Assembly: GCF_910592395.1 (NCBI RefSeq)
Contig: NC_088311.1
Coordinates: forward strand, 12,838,501 to 12,902,500
Direction: 5' to 3'
Source of the DNA: Lineus longissimus
Lineage: Eukaryota; Nemertea; Pilidiophora; Heteronemertea; Lineidae
DNA length: 64,000 bases
The notes beneath the pieces were generated by a model. It worked only from the letters and a program-made list of their open reading frames with translations, did no database searches and was not told where the DNA came from. Position 1 is the stretch's first letter. Each line of letters begins with the position of its first letter. Positions 31,564 through 44,833 of this stretch are shown piece after piece. The translations under genes and the position numbers were made by a program.

Positions 31564-33485
31564 GGCATTGAGTCCTAGCACGCACTTAACTTTCACATGA
31601 AGACTACTGTGTCTTTTTAACAAGTGTATGGGTTTGGGTTTGTTGGGCATGTTCTTAGTACATTGCCATATTTATATTGTCGCCACATCAGTGCCTTCCA
31701 TATGCATGTGTTTGACTGGCCACTGCATCAACTGGATTGTTGCTTACATGCATAATGGACTGGTCTCCCCTGAAAGACCGTGTACCAAAATGGTTGGTAT
31801 TGTGTAGAATGGAGTTGACCAGCCATATTGGAGGGTAGGACAATGATTCGTCATTGTTGTATGCCTGATTTGACTGAATCAAATGCCGTCATGGTCATAT
31901 GGGCTTGCATTCTTTTGTCAGTTTCTCCAGCATGGCACGTGATGACATCACATGAAAGCACTCGACATGTATGAAAGATTTTATCCAGTACCACATTTTC
32001 CCCCGGGAATTTGTCCCATGTCATCATCCCAATGTGGTGACTCAATATTGTGATGTCAATTTTGGTAATCAGTTTGTACGCTGCTGGACCTAGCCTGAGG
32101 TGGTCGGAGCTTTCATGGATTTATAGTCCTACGTGTTTACTGCCTCCAAGTGGGGCTGATCATTAATGTAGTGCACTCCAACATTTGGCGCAGCTGATGC
32201 CATGTTACTGTTAGTCGAGGTCGAGGCAATATGCAGTGCGTAACATGCGCCAATTTTTAATGCGGATTTCTTACCGCTGGTAGTCTTTGGGGTCATCATG
32301 ACTGATCAGGGCCCATAAGGTTACTCCGAACTTGGTTCTCTTCTGATATTTTCTCTTTACAGGTTGTTGGCCTAATTCTGCAGTTATCCTAACTGTAGAC
32401 AGCAACAAGAATTTCAAGTTTTGAAAACAACTATGTCTTTATTTTTCTTCACCATCGAAAGGGTTCACTGAAAGAACAGGAACAAATTATAAAAATGTTG
32501 ATACAAAGCCAAGCAAGGCCTGCGAACATTAACACACACAGTCACAACCCAGACAAATAAGTCACAACCAAGACCGACAGCACTGTACTGTGTTGCCATC
32601 ATGCGATAAATGCAGTAACTTAGAATCCAACCCTGATTTGACAGGGCCTGGGGCAAAAGACAACCTGTCCCAAGCGAGGTACTCATATATAACTACAAAC
32701 TAACAGAGGAAACGTCTGAACTCTTATAAAATAGCTATGAGAGCTGTTGTCTTACAAAAATTGGCTAAATAAGATGCCACGCAATAGGAACCATGCTCAT
32801 CAAACACATGTCTTAGAAATAGCTGATTAAACTCAAGGTTTTTCCTGAGTTTTATACACTTCTATCATATTTTAACACTTACAAAACTTGGTGCCTTGTT
32901 TAATCTTATTTTGTTTCAAAAAACAACTGCCCACATAGGTTACGGGGCACTTAAAAAGGCCCTTTTGTCTCAAATTAGTAAATTGTTGAATGGACACAAG
33001 GGTCCCGTTGTCGTGTGCAACCATATTCCGTACACGCCGGGCACATCACCCCGGACGCCGAAGACAACCGCCTCTGCGCGGTTACACTAACCATTGTATG
33101 CTTCCCCTCGAACTCCGCTCTTCAAATAAAACTGCAGTCCAGAGGCGGCCGGTCTGTCTGGGTGATTGGCTTGTAGGCTTTGTGCATGTAAATATGTAGA
33201 TGACAGGCTAAAGAAAGGCGAGTTTCATCGCCCGGTGAAGAACAACCAGATTCATGCCTGGACCATGGAGCCAATTGGTGAAATGTAAGACTAAAACTAT
33301 TGGGTGGTTGTGGGAACCGCACTAACAAACTGCCAGTAACAATCAATACTGCATTGAACTTCCCTAGTATCAAACTGGTGGTTATGAAGGTATCTTTCAG
33401 CTGATATACTTACCTTAATTAAGGACCATTAGAGCCAAGCTGGTCAAGATTTGGCTCATTCACATCCAGGCAAGAGTCTGCATTG
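31564..33485. other. no gene recognised
   Basis: Several short open frames without motifs. No repeat structure that I could define. Confidence 0.4.
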
Positions 33486-33488
33486 TTG

Positions 33489-33850
33489 CCTGATTGATAT
33501 AAGAGGGTGTTGTAAGAGACTGCATCATAGCCAGTTGTCACAATCAAGTAAGGGACAGCACTGTAGCCTGATTGATATGAGATGAGGGTGATGTAAGAGA
33601 TTGCATCAAGGCTTGATGTCACAATCAAGACTCTGTATTGTAGCCCAATAGATATAAGCTAAGAGGGTGATGTAAGAGACCGTGTCATAGCCTGATGTCA
33701 CAATCAAGTAAGAGACATCATTGTAGCCTGATCGATATAAGAGAAGAGGGTGATGTTAGATACGTCATCATACCTCATGTCACAATCAAGTAAGAGACCG
33801 CATTGTAGTCCGATTGATATGAGAGAAGAGGGTGATGTAAGAGATGGCAT
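33489..33850. repeat. ~80 bp minisatellite interrupted by an LTR element
   Basis: Five degenerate units of about 77-83 bp starting near 33489, 33567, 33644, 33727 and 33808, each with GATATAAGAG, GGTGATGTAAGAGA and TGTCACAATCAAG. The fifth unit stops at GGCAT (33846-33850) and resumes after the LTR element at 35555 with GGCATCAGGCCTTATATCAC. Confidence 0.8.
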
Positions 33851-35554
33851 TTTCACGCATTCCTCTTCGTGATAAATGAAAGTAAATAAAAGGGAAGAAA
33901 AGACGAGGTTCCTGTTCCAACAGAGTAGTGGCAAATGCCCCGAGTTTATTGTGCTCATAGATTACGTAACCAAGAACATACAAAGCACGGCCCAGATTGG
34001 CCGAGGCCTAAACAACACTTTGGACACTATGGTGACCTAGCAAAGGCCGGGCATAACAGCACTGGTCAAAATAAACCATAGGGGACCGGTAATCTACGAC
34101 ATTCTCCCCCTATTGGAGGATCCTCACTCCAATCCAAATTAAGGGAACAGGAACCAACTGACATAATAATAATGACCACACCGTATGCTGTAAATGCTGA
34201 ACGTCTGCTAAGTAATACAAATATAATTTAATTTAATGGAATTTTCAACGATCTACCCGATGTAAACGTTGATTTAAGAGTTTACCTTGAAACAGGAATT
34301 CTTATTGCTATACTTGAAACGACTGGAATTAAACTGATGTAACAAATTACCGTTACAACCAAATGCGTACGATATTGTAACCTTACTCAAACCAATAAAT
34401 CTTAAATTTCAATTTATCTTAACCTCCAAAGCTACCTCTCTACTGATTGAGAGCTTAACAAGGACTGTATACAATAAATGAAAGTCAAACGCGCAGGTTT
34501 GAAGACGACAACTTTACACAATACAATACTACATTCATTAACACTGTCCACAGATCCACAACACTCCCCGTCATGTTCCGCACTTCGAATCTAGCAGAGT
34601 AACTACACCCTCTGCACAGGCACTTATTGAAATAACAGAGTAACTACTCCCTCTGTATTTTATCGAATAACCGAATGTATACGGCAACACTGATACTGGG
34701 CAGAGCATGTCGTACACCCACATCAGTACATCGAAGTACCGAACACCGTAAACACGATCTATGTTGCCGAGCCATCGTGTATACCGCAAAGAAGCGCCGA
34801 TCACATGGGCCGAACAAACTCTGTGGTGGTGAACAAAATGCCTGTAAAGTCTGTAGGTCCTAAATAAAGTATAGTTGTTAACATGCAAATACATTTACAA
34901 ATCTAACCGGACAGCTGGTTTTACAATGCGTCCTGACCGAGTTGTTTTGATCACCTGATCTGTATTACAAAAGCCACCTGATGCCTGACATTCAACCATT
35001 GGAATATTATCACTGACTTCTAAGTCATACAATCGCTGTACTGAATGAGAAATTGTCCCCTTTGAAGTTTTCAACTTCACCGATCTGATCACACCATCCC
35101 TCCCTGGGAAAACCTCAATCACAACACCCATTGGCCATTTCATCCTCGACACTTTGTCCTCACTGATGAGCACTATGGAACCCAACTTCAAACTACAACG
35201 AGGTACGAATTCCTTAAGATCAGGAGGTAAATTTCTAAGATAATCTTGACTCCATCATAACTAGAATTCATTAAGCCGCTGCTGGCGCACTGTTTCCCGG
35301 GTTTCGGCACCAATTTCACGGATTCCACTTCGTGATAAATAAAAGGGAAGAAAAGACGAGGTTCCTGTTCCAACAGAGTAGTGGCAAATCCCCCGAGTTT
35401 ATTGTGCTCATAGATTACGTAACCAAGAACATACAAAACACGGCCCAGATTGGCCGAGGCCTAAACAACAATATGGACACTATGGTTACCTAGCAAAGAC
35501 CGGGCACAACAGCACTGGTCAAAATAAACCATAGGGGACCGGTAATCTACGACA
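33851..35554 (-). mobile_element. BEL/Pao-type LTR retrotransposon, heavily deleted
   Basis: Two similar LTRs (33851-34101 and 35314-35554, about 240-250 bp) flank a 1.2 kb interior. On the minus strand the LTR begins TGTCGTAGATTACCGGTCCC. A primer-binding site TGGTGCCGAAACCCGGGA follows the 5' LTR (35295-35312), and a purine-rich tract AATAGGGGGAGAA precedes the 3' LTR (about 34102-34115). A 5 bp duplication GGCAT flanks it (33846-33850, 35555-35559). Only the end of pol remains. A full element is expected to be several kilobases, so gag, protease, reverse transcriptase and most of integrase are gone. Confidence 0.9.
34895..35240 (-). pseudogene. pol C-terminal remnant (DUF5641, BEL/Pao integrase tail)
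   Basis: The frame has LKLGSIVLISEDKVSRMKWP, MGVVIEVFPGRDGVIRSVKL and KTSKGTISHSVQRLYDLE. This is the small SH3-like C-terminal domain (DUF5641) that closes BEL/Pao polyproteins. The apparent first residue at 35191 is encoded by TTG, and the frame continues upstream (LPPDLKEFVPRCS), so it is the surviving tail of a longer protein, not a gene. It lies inside the LTR pair and is in the same orientation as the primer-binding site. Confidence 0.85.
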
Positions 35555-35652
35555 GGCATCAGGCCTTATATCACAACCAAGTCTGCAGTCTGCATTGTAG
35601 CCTTATAGGAGGGAATAGGGCAGTGTCACAAGAACTTATCTAAACTAAAGGT

Positions 35653-36863
<1,211 letters not shown>

Positions 36864-37116
36864 TGAAGGAGAGATTTGCACTGACCTACATTTATGACCT
36901 TCTGCCCTACTTAAAGACTGTTATAGCTAAAGTAGTCGTGTTTGGTATCGAACTAAAGGTAATGAACAGTATGTTTGCGCTTACCCACTTTCAATACCAA
37001 CTGATCTACTTGGAAACAGTTAAAGGTAAAGGTGTCATCCGTTTTTGATATCAAAATAAAAGTGTTGAAGAGTAGGTTTGCCCCGATCTACTTTTATGAC
37101 CTTCTAAACAACTTAA

Positions 37117-38158
37117 AGGGTAACTCGTGTCAGATTGCACCATATAATGATTTAGCTGTTTTTGACAAATGACTACGTCACTTTCTCATAAATCGGTAAG
37201 GTTTTCGAATCAAAATGCACATTTTCTAGAAATTGATGGTTTTAATCCTGCCCGGACGGCTCGCTTCGATGCCGTTGAAATTGCGCTACGCCGACGACGT
37301 TTTTGTTGATGACGTCACAACATGAACATTTTCACAGTCGTGGTTTATATTCCAGTGAAGAAAAAAAAATCTCATTCGTTTATTTACAACTGCCATTGAC
37401 CATTGACATTCCATCCTGTCCTTACACAATATATACACGATAAGAACTGAAGATTATGGAGAAGAAGAAGAAAAGGGTTGTCAGGTGGCGCTGTGCTGCG
37501 ATGTTTTGTGGCAACACCAGCAAAACTGAAGGTGTTGGGGTTTTCCTCTGGCCTGACCCTATCAAAGAACCGGGCCGTCACCATGAAGTTCGAGTCAAGA
37601 GGTCACCAGCCGGTGGTTCATCTTCTCCTCCTGATGCTCCGCCGGAACACAACTTCGAGAACCAACTCCAAATTCGTCTGCCGTTGGGGGTCTTCCAGCA
37701 CATTTGGAAAAAATCTCGAAGTAACGAAGTAAGGGAAGGGACGGCCCCTCCCCCCAAGTCCACAGTCCTAGTCATTTCATCATAAATTTCCTTAGTCCAA
37801 CCAGGAAATTCCATCGCTGACGTCATAATAATGGTATTCCTAAAACTATTTTTAGACCTCATTTGATATTCATTAGATTTTCCTGAGCGTACCCGAACTA
37901 CTGCAGATATAGCTTCTTCCCAGAGCGAATAGGAAAATACTCGACGGTCTGACTTGTTCATGTTGTGACGTCATGAGGTCACGTGACTTAGTGCTGGTTT
38001 TTCAAAACGTCTTCGGCAGTTGGCCAGTCTGACGCGATTAAAACAGCGATTTTATAATAAATCTAATCAAAAATGGAAAATTTGAGCTTTACATTTGTGA
38101 TCAACAATTAAAAACGGACGTATTTCCGCAAAGTTGTAAATCACATCATAGTATCACT
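37117..38158. mobile_element. Kolobok-like TTAA element, internally deleted
   Basis: TTAA on both sides (37113-37116, 38159-38162) with short termini AGGGTAACT (left) and, inverted, AGTGATACT (right), matching at 7 of 9 positions. It encloses a THAP-like coding fragment. TTAA targets plus a THAP domain point to Kolobok, but the termini are short, so the borders are tentative. Confidence 0.5.
37456..37710 (+). pseudogene. degenerate THAP-domain fragment
   Basis: Starts at ATG 37456: MEKKKKRVVRWRCAAMFCGN, then TSKTEGVGVFLWPDP. A Cys-x4-Cys pair followed by GVGVFLWPDP resembles the start of a C2CH THAP zinc finger, a DNA-binding module shared by P-element, Kolobok and host proteins. Downstream, residues such as HNFENQLQIR in the same frame recall the HF-block of the fold, but the second Cys-x2-His pair is missing, so the finger would not close. 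No transposase core follows before the right terminus at 38158. It is best read as a decayed exon of the surrounding element. A host THAP exon is an alternative. Confidence 0.45.
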
Positions 38159-38242
38159 TTAAACACCGTTAGAGGAAGGCAGTCACGTCAATGGTATCAA
38201 ACTAAAGGTATTGAAAGAGCAGTTTTGTGCTGACGTGCTTAA

Positions 38243-38431
38243 AGCTGAACTGCATGCACAAAACCAGATCACCCCATGCGGCAATAGTAAGAAATCCAAA
38301 CGACCGAAAGGCCCTTCTGAATACGGCCTGGAACATGACAGACATCTAATGCTTCGATGCACATGATTTCACAAGCCAGCAAGCCGTTGGACGATGCGAA
38401 TCTTCGCAGAGAATTCTATATGGAAAAAAAT
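38243..38431 (-). mobile_element. 3' body of a tRNA-headed SINE, separated from its head by copy E
   Basis: The reverse complement matches the body of the SINE at 41699-41965 (shared ATTTCTTACTATTGC and TGCATGCAGTTCAGCTTTAA). Its tRNA-like head lies on the far side of GCTCACC copy E, at about 41327-41402. Confidence 0.7.
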
Positions 38432-41323
38432 AATGAAATGGTCAGGGCCATTGTGCTCACCTGTCGATATGAAAGGGAGAGTTTGAGGAAGAACTTGTCA
38501 CTTTTAGGGGTTAATCATGCAATAGTTGTGGGATGGTGTGGTTTGTCTTAAACGAGAATCGACTGAAGCTCTGATGTTGGATGGGAGATGCAAGGTTTTT
38601 GTTTGATTCTGAATTGAGTGTAGCTCAGCCCTTCTCCCCAGGTGATCGCTGATTGTCATGTGGTCACTGATAATGTTGAAATCCAGCAGTCAGCCATCAT
38701 GTCCCGACCATGCATGCATGCCATCACTGTTATACTTATATAGAGTTGGCTATAGTATAACATATGAAAAAACATAGTTACAAGACAGCCCTATAGTCGG
38801 ATTCATAAGTAAATGTCACTGCCCTTTTGGGCTGCTGCGCAAAAACTACTGGGCCGATTTCTTCAAAGTTTGGGACCCAAGAGGATTTTCATATTTCAGT
38901 AACCATGGTTACGAAATAATTTTTTTGTATGTATTGGTGTACATTGACGTAGTGTATTGATTTTGACATTTTCTCCTCTGTACTGCTTATTTCTGGATGC
39001 ATTTTGCTGAAATGTTCAGGTTAATTTTTTTTCGTGTGTATCTTTAAAGCTGCCAAGTTTCATTTAGAACTATCCATAAAAAAAATCGGGCCCCAAAATG
39101 GCCAAAGGGCTCCAAAGTTGACAATTTTTTTCTTTATAATTTGCAAATCTCTAACCTGGAAATTGTGTTGGGTCCCGAAATTAGATTCAAGAAAATGCAA
39201 ACTTTGAATAAATCGGCCCAATAGTTTTTGCACAGCGACCCAAAAGGGCAGTGTCAGTGACATTTACTTATGAATCCGACTATAGGCTAGGCCTAACTAT
39301 AAAAGCACTGATGACAGCTGTCCAACATTTTCATCATTATCATCATCTACTTTAGTTAACCAGCTCAGATGACCTTTCTTGGGGCAGTGATCGGTAACGG
39401 TGAACTCCTTCCGACCCAATAGGCAAATGTTTACATTCGTGTCTCCGTGTATCATGGATTCATGTGTATACTATTACTAACACCGTTGTTGTGTTGACAC
39501 ACTGACCGATTCTGACTGTGTACATTTCTACAGCGACGAAAAACTATCACAAAAATGGTTCTTTTTAAGCACTCGTGACATGTTTACAAAAATTGTAAGC
39601 AAGTGTTTTTAGTAGAGGTTTACCTAATGAGAAGCGTCTGGGTGATTATAAACCATTAACTTGTGTTTAAAAGCCCACATTGTAACGAAAGGTTCCGGCT
39701 TGACGCTAATCTCCAATGACGGCAGCAGCCATTTTGCCATACTCTCGAAACTTTGGGATCGTCAAATGCAATGGGAATCACATAATTTCTGACACACACT
39801 GCTAAAATTCATCATTTTATTGTTCTTTCACAGTATTATTACGCCACCCCGATTCGCAAGGCAGCTTGTACCAACTGGCTCTGCATTGACTATCCCCATT
39901 CCAAGCCGAAGAACAGTGTGACAAGTTTCTCATTTTACCTTCCAATCACAGTCAAAATTTTCTAAAACAACGGGCAATGAGGACAAACTAATAATCTCAA
40001 ACCAATCACAAGAATGTAATCAACACATACGACCTCATCCGAAGAGCGGATGATTAAGTTTTAGCATTGATTCAAGGTGATTTAATTCCTTCTTCGTCTC
40101 GCTTCAAATTCATAAAATGGCTGTCTTCCATGAGGAAACCAGCCCTGTAAAAATTATCTCCTAACCATCCCCCACCAACTAATGGAAAATGCCTTAGATG
40201 CCGGGGGATGGATATTTGATGAGGGGAGAGTTTCTGAGGAATAGTTTATTGACTTTAGCTCTCAGCATATCTGAGCCAGGTAACCTCCTGCTGAGTTGCC
40301 AGACCAAAAGCTGAGGTCAACATATGTTGTTACATAACCGACCTTGCTATCACATCCTGGTTGCCTTGAAGTTGACCAAATTACTTCTAATTTTGCCTCA
40401 TCACAGTAAATTAGTCATGAGTGTTATCACTGGTTACGCTGGCCATAAGGTAGATAAGGTAAATATGCCGATCATCACTGTGTGTAGTATCAGCGGGTGG
40501 TTGAAGTTGGAGGGCGACTAAATATTTTACAGGGCTGGTTTCCTCATGCCATACTTGTAGTATGCAGATCTAGTGGCGCAGTACAACACCTCGCATCTGC
40601 GATACCCCGACGGATTGCCTCGAACCGGGAAATTCAAAACTGCTGGCAATGTGCCAACTGACATTTTTGCAAAATACCGCCACCTAGTGATATGAAACGA
40701 AATTAATCCATTTAATATCGAAACCTCTATATCAGGCCTACCTCTAAAACTTCATTTCAAACTTCAATCTGCTGGAATAAAGAAAATGGGCTTTTTTAAC
40801 CTTGACCTACTTATACCTGAATAGTAGGTCACACTGACCTAAATCTGTGTCAACATGTAGAGATGCCCAATAGGTGCCTACATATCAAATTTAGAGAGTC
40901 TATGACCAATAGCAAAAAAACGTGCCATGATCAAAGAAATTTTAGAGTTCGACCTCTGTGACCTTGAAATGAAGGTCAAATCAAAAACCCGTGTGATATG
41001 TGATGTACCTTTATTAGATACACCCACCATAAAATTTTCATCGCTCTAGCTTTAACCATAAGCTTCAAAATGACAAAAACAGGTTTTCAAAGAGCGCCCC
41101 CTATATGGCAGACCAGCGGTCAAATAGCGCTTATTTTCATTCTGAAGGAAGGTCTTGCCTTGGGGTACCCACACACCAAGTATGAACTTTCTGGGTCAAG
41201 CGGTTAAGAAACGTGCCACGATTTTGTCAAAAGTTAACGACGGATGACGACGACGACGACGACGGACGACGATGGACGCCAGACGCCGCGGTATCGTATA
41301 AGCTCACCTGACAGGTGAGATAA
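38432..41323 (-). mobile_element. GCTCACC-family element, copy E (long variant with a nested MITE)
   Basis: Same long architecture as copy D: start AATGAAATGGTCAGGGCC, the inverted-repeat element at 38790-39286, ~1 kb shared interior, a DR3-like site near 40951, a (GAC)n run near 41240, and an end hairpin with one mismatch (AGCTCACCTG / CAGGTGAGAT). Compared with D it has an extra 417 bp MITE at 40132-40548, and the segment 38550-38770 does not match D. It is inserted into a SINE. Confidence 0.8.
40132..40548. mobile_element. 417 bp MITE with a defined empty site
   Basis: Termini GAGGAAACCAGCCCTG (left, and inverted at the right), flanked by CCAT at 40128-40131 and 40549-40552. The homologous position in copy D (about 17533) has a single CCAT and no insert, giving an empty site within the same window. 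No coding capacity seen. Confidence 0.85.
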
Positions 41324-41326
41324 AAG

Positions 41327-41402
41327 GTCCTCTCATCGGGACTCGAACTCGAGACCCCTGGTTTTATTTGCCAACACTCTTATCCTTAAGGCCACTGGGC
41401 TT
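41327..41402 (-). mobile_element. tRNA-like SINE head (cut off from its body)
   Basis: On the minus strand, CCAGTGGCCTTAAGGATAAG (A-box region, tRNA-Arg-like) and GAGTTCGAGTCCC (B-box) are at tRNA spacing, but the acceptor stem and anticodon arm do not pair well. It lies directly beside the hairpin end of copy E; its body is at 38243-38431. Confidence 0.65.
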
Positions 41403-41698
41403 CTTGAAATGACTGTCGTTTGATACGCCTTTATAGAATATTCAAACATTTGTGTGTAATCTTTGTTCAACATCTTTGAGTGGCTTCCAGTGGGCAACTG
41501 CAGGAAGAAAGTCATTTTTTCTTTGCTGTGCGTGATTTTGTATGCGGAGTCTACATTTTCTCTTAGCAATGTTCACCTTTGTCTTGCTAACTTCTTCTAT
41601 TACATGTACTTGAGAAAATTTCTTGTTCATCTCTCAAAAATAAAGCATAATTGCGATTTATATAAGATATATTTGCTGGCAGCAGTTCACAAGAAAGC

Positions 41699-41965
41699 CC
41701 CCCTAGCTCAGACGGTTAGAGCGTTCGTATTCAGAGCCCGAGTTCCCGGGTTCGAATCCCTGGAGAATATTTTTCTTCCATAATTCTCCGAGACTGTCCG
41801 CATCGTCCTGTGGCTTGTTGGTTTGTGAAATCAAGCGCATCGAAGCATTGGAGGTCTATCATGTTTCAGGCCGTATTCAGAAGGACCTTTCGATCGTTTG
41901 AATTTCTTACTATTGCAGCATGGGATGCTCTGGTTTTGTGCATGCAGTTCAGCTTTAAACACAGC
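41699..41965 (+). mobile_element. uninterrupted tRNA-headed SINE
   Basis: The head reads CCCCTAGCTCAGACGGTTAG (A-box) then GGGTTCGAATCCC (perfect B-box), 41700-41762, followed by a ~200 bp body that matches the inverted copy at 38243-38431. The anticodon arm is mispaired, so this is not a functional tRNA gene. Confidence 0.7.
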
Positions 41966-42070
41966 TGGAGCAAACTGAAGGTAGTGAAGAGTGGATGTGA
42001 CAAAATAACCCCTCAACTATTTCATACACAGCAGTTCAAATAAAACCTTCACAACTGTCATCCACCCTAA

Positions 42071-42235
42071 GGGCCAAATTGATTAAGGCGGTTTAAGTGT
42101 TAGACGTGTTAAACATCTCCCTAATCAGTTTCAGGGCCAATTTATATTCTGTGAAGATTTACATGAAGGACCTGAGTCAAACTATTCAGTAATTAAACAC
42201 TGTTTTAAGCTAAACACCCTTTAGGAATTTGGCCC
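42071..42235. mobile_element. short MITE with GGGCCAAATT ends
   Basis: Inverted ends GGGCCAAATTGATTAAGG and, at the right, the reverse complement of GGGCCAAATTCCTAAAGG. About 165 bp, non-coding. The GGGCC start is like the termini of the second Harbinger here. No clear target duplication. Confidence 0.55.
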
Positions 42236-44209
42236 CATTTGTCTAAGCTTGATTCCATCTAGTCTGTCCACATCTACCATAAACCTACATTCTGGTACAT
42301 GCATATACTACTTGTTCCATTCTCTTGTCATTCATTTCATTCCTGCCTATTCAATTCCACCTGCTTAGCTATTCAGGCCGCCAGGCCTCTAGCTTAGTTA
42401 ATATATTGTAACTGTGGTGGAATGCCACATCCAGAAACATAAATTCTGCCTATTTCACCCTGGTGAATCAGTTCCCCAGATTACCAAGAATGTGGTCTAT
42501 TGGAGTGGCGCCATGGTAAAGCCAGTTAGTGTGATTAACATACACCCCCTCCGATGTGTCAACTCTGATGCTAAGGGTCGGAGCATGTCCTCGCCTCATA
42601 CACTTTATTACAGCAAAGGTTTCCTCTGGGCTTTGTCTGGTTTCCTTAAAAAGTTGTCCAGTTTTGTTAATACAGCTTATGGCGTCCAAGTTGATGCCGA
42701 GTTCTCAATTCAATAAGTTGCTTTCTCACCCTGAAATTAATACTTATCCCACTTGTTTTACAGTCTGGCGTGAAACAGATGTACGTGCAACTTGATCACA
42801 TGGCTATGTAACTTCAACAGCAATGGAAGAAAAAAACATCATCTACACTTGCACTAGTCAGTCTTCTAAGGAAATATTATCATTTTCTGGTCTGCCGAAC
42901 ATGACCATGCCCTCAGAGCTCTGGTGTCATTCCCACCAAGAAAGTCAAGGGTTACTTCAGTGATCAAAGTGGACAGTTTGTCATTGCAAGCTTAAGTAGT
43001 TTTTATCTGATCATTTCAGAACCCAGCTGCTGATATAAGAAATTCTTGAGTCGATATATGACCTACACATAACCGATGAACATATCGGGTGGCCAAAAAA
43101 CACATCAGTCTTCTCAAATAATTTAATTCTAGTAACTGCACCCTCAAATTGCTTGTTCAGCTACAGTTCTGGATTACCAAGTTATTCTAACATATTTATA
43201 GTAACAATCCAGAGTGAAAATGAATAGGGATCGGTACATATAACCAACTTTAAAGTGTTGTAAAAAAAATTGGGTTATATGTTATTGAATAAAACCAAGT
43301 CATTTCTTAAGTGTTCTCAGAATGGTAGAAAACAATCAAAAATGGACAAAATCAGTTGAATGTCACTAGAGGTTTCGCTTATCTATGAGATGTCCGACAA
43401 TTATTTTGATTATGACTTCATTTAGAAAATAAAAAACAACAACTTTCAACATATTCTTGGGAGAAATTGACGATTGAGCTCATTGACCTGGGAGTAAAAG
43501 CAGCCACCTCTTAACACCTTCATGGCCTTGGTTTCACCCCCAGACCCCTCTTTAGACCCCCAGAAAAAAAAAGTATAAGAGATTGCTGCATGAGTCTTTT
43601 GCAGTAGCTTCTCCAAGACAAGGTATTCTTGAATCAATGGAGTTATGATAGCTACACTCCTTTCCATTTCCCCGACCCAAACAAAAGAATTCCCGAAGTC
43701 AGAATAGCTTAACGGGTTTCGTCTTTTCAGTTCCTACCTTGCCCTGAATATGGCGATGGCATAGCTCAAATAGGAGGGATTGGGGCCACATAGAGCTTTG
43801 TGTTTAGGCTGTGATGGTTTTAAGTGAATGAGGAACTGTTGGAGGATGGCTACCAGGTGACTTAAATCAAACACTAAGGGTTTCATCATTGGTAAATCTT
43901 TCTATCATAATGTAATAAACTGTCTGTGAGGAAGGTGAGCACAATAGTGAGATAACTCTTTCGGAGACAATTTTTTCTTTACCCACAATCTAGAGTATAG
44001 GTATATGTTCCCACCCATTGTTACTTGCAGTCTACTTTCAATACAAACTGTACATACACATGACATATACAAGGTTTATAAGATTTAAGTTGTGCTAAGA
44101 AGTCAAAGTACTCTTTTCAAATTCTACTAGTCTATTCGAGGTCTAGAGAAGTAGTTTTTTGCGCCAATGACGTCACCAATGGCGGATTTGCACTGGAGTT
44201 CGAGTCGAT
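42236..44209. other. no gene recognised
   Basis: AT-rich spacer without convincing coding sequence. A fragment GGTGAGCACAATAG near 43937 may be a remnant of a GCTCACC-family end. Confidence 0.4.
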
Positions 44210-44833
44210 TGTCTCCAAGAATTGATTCGAAGTTCTGAGTGAACCTCTGATGCCAAAGTTAGTGCCGATCTGATTCTTGACTTGGCCAGGGAACCAATAC
44301 TGAAAAAGTAAGAAGTGCAATATCTTGCTTATTAGTGACTTGTTTTCGATAATATTTTTATGGTTGGTACTCCATGCAAGGATACATCACATGTAATACT
44401 GATTTTGATTTGACCTATCTTTCAAGGTCACAGAGGTCAAATGGCGTAAGTTGGTAATTAAGAATCAGCCCTAGTTAAAGCCTAACTAGAGTGACCATTG
44501 ATCTCACATTTTGTAAACATGTACGATACCTTATAGTCAGGTGATCCCAGGGACCGATTTCGGTTATCGGTTTCGGATTTCAGTTGTGAATCAGAGCGGT
44601 TAACCCCTTGACCACTTGCCCAATAGCCACCAATCTGATATCGTGGGTACATCTACCATACGGTGTATGTGTCACATGTGTTTTGACTTGACTTTCTTTT
44701 TGAGGTCACATACTAAGTTAAATGGCACATAATTTCCATTTGACTATATACTATAGCATGTTTCTAAAGCAGCATGAATTCTTAACCACCTAATATCTAT
44801 ACCGTGAGCATATTGGCCCCTGGCCGTTTCATT
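44210..44833 (+). mobile_element. GCTCACC-family element, copy H (5'-truncated)
   Basis: Contains a truncated unit with a perfect DR3 (AGGTCA at 44425 and 44434, three bases apart) and a typical end, GTGAGCATATTGGCCCCTGG then CCGTTTCATT. The hairpin end is missing. Confidence 0.7.

Noticed and set aside
33489-33850. CRISPR-like or other regularly spaced array
   Set aside because: The units are degenerate head-to-tail minisatellite copies with no spacer/repeat alternation, and the genome is animal.
41327-41762. Two tRNA genes
   Set aside because: A- and B-boxes are present but the acceptor and anticodon arms do not pair, and both are followed by the same SINE body, so they are SINE heads.
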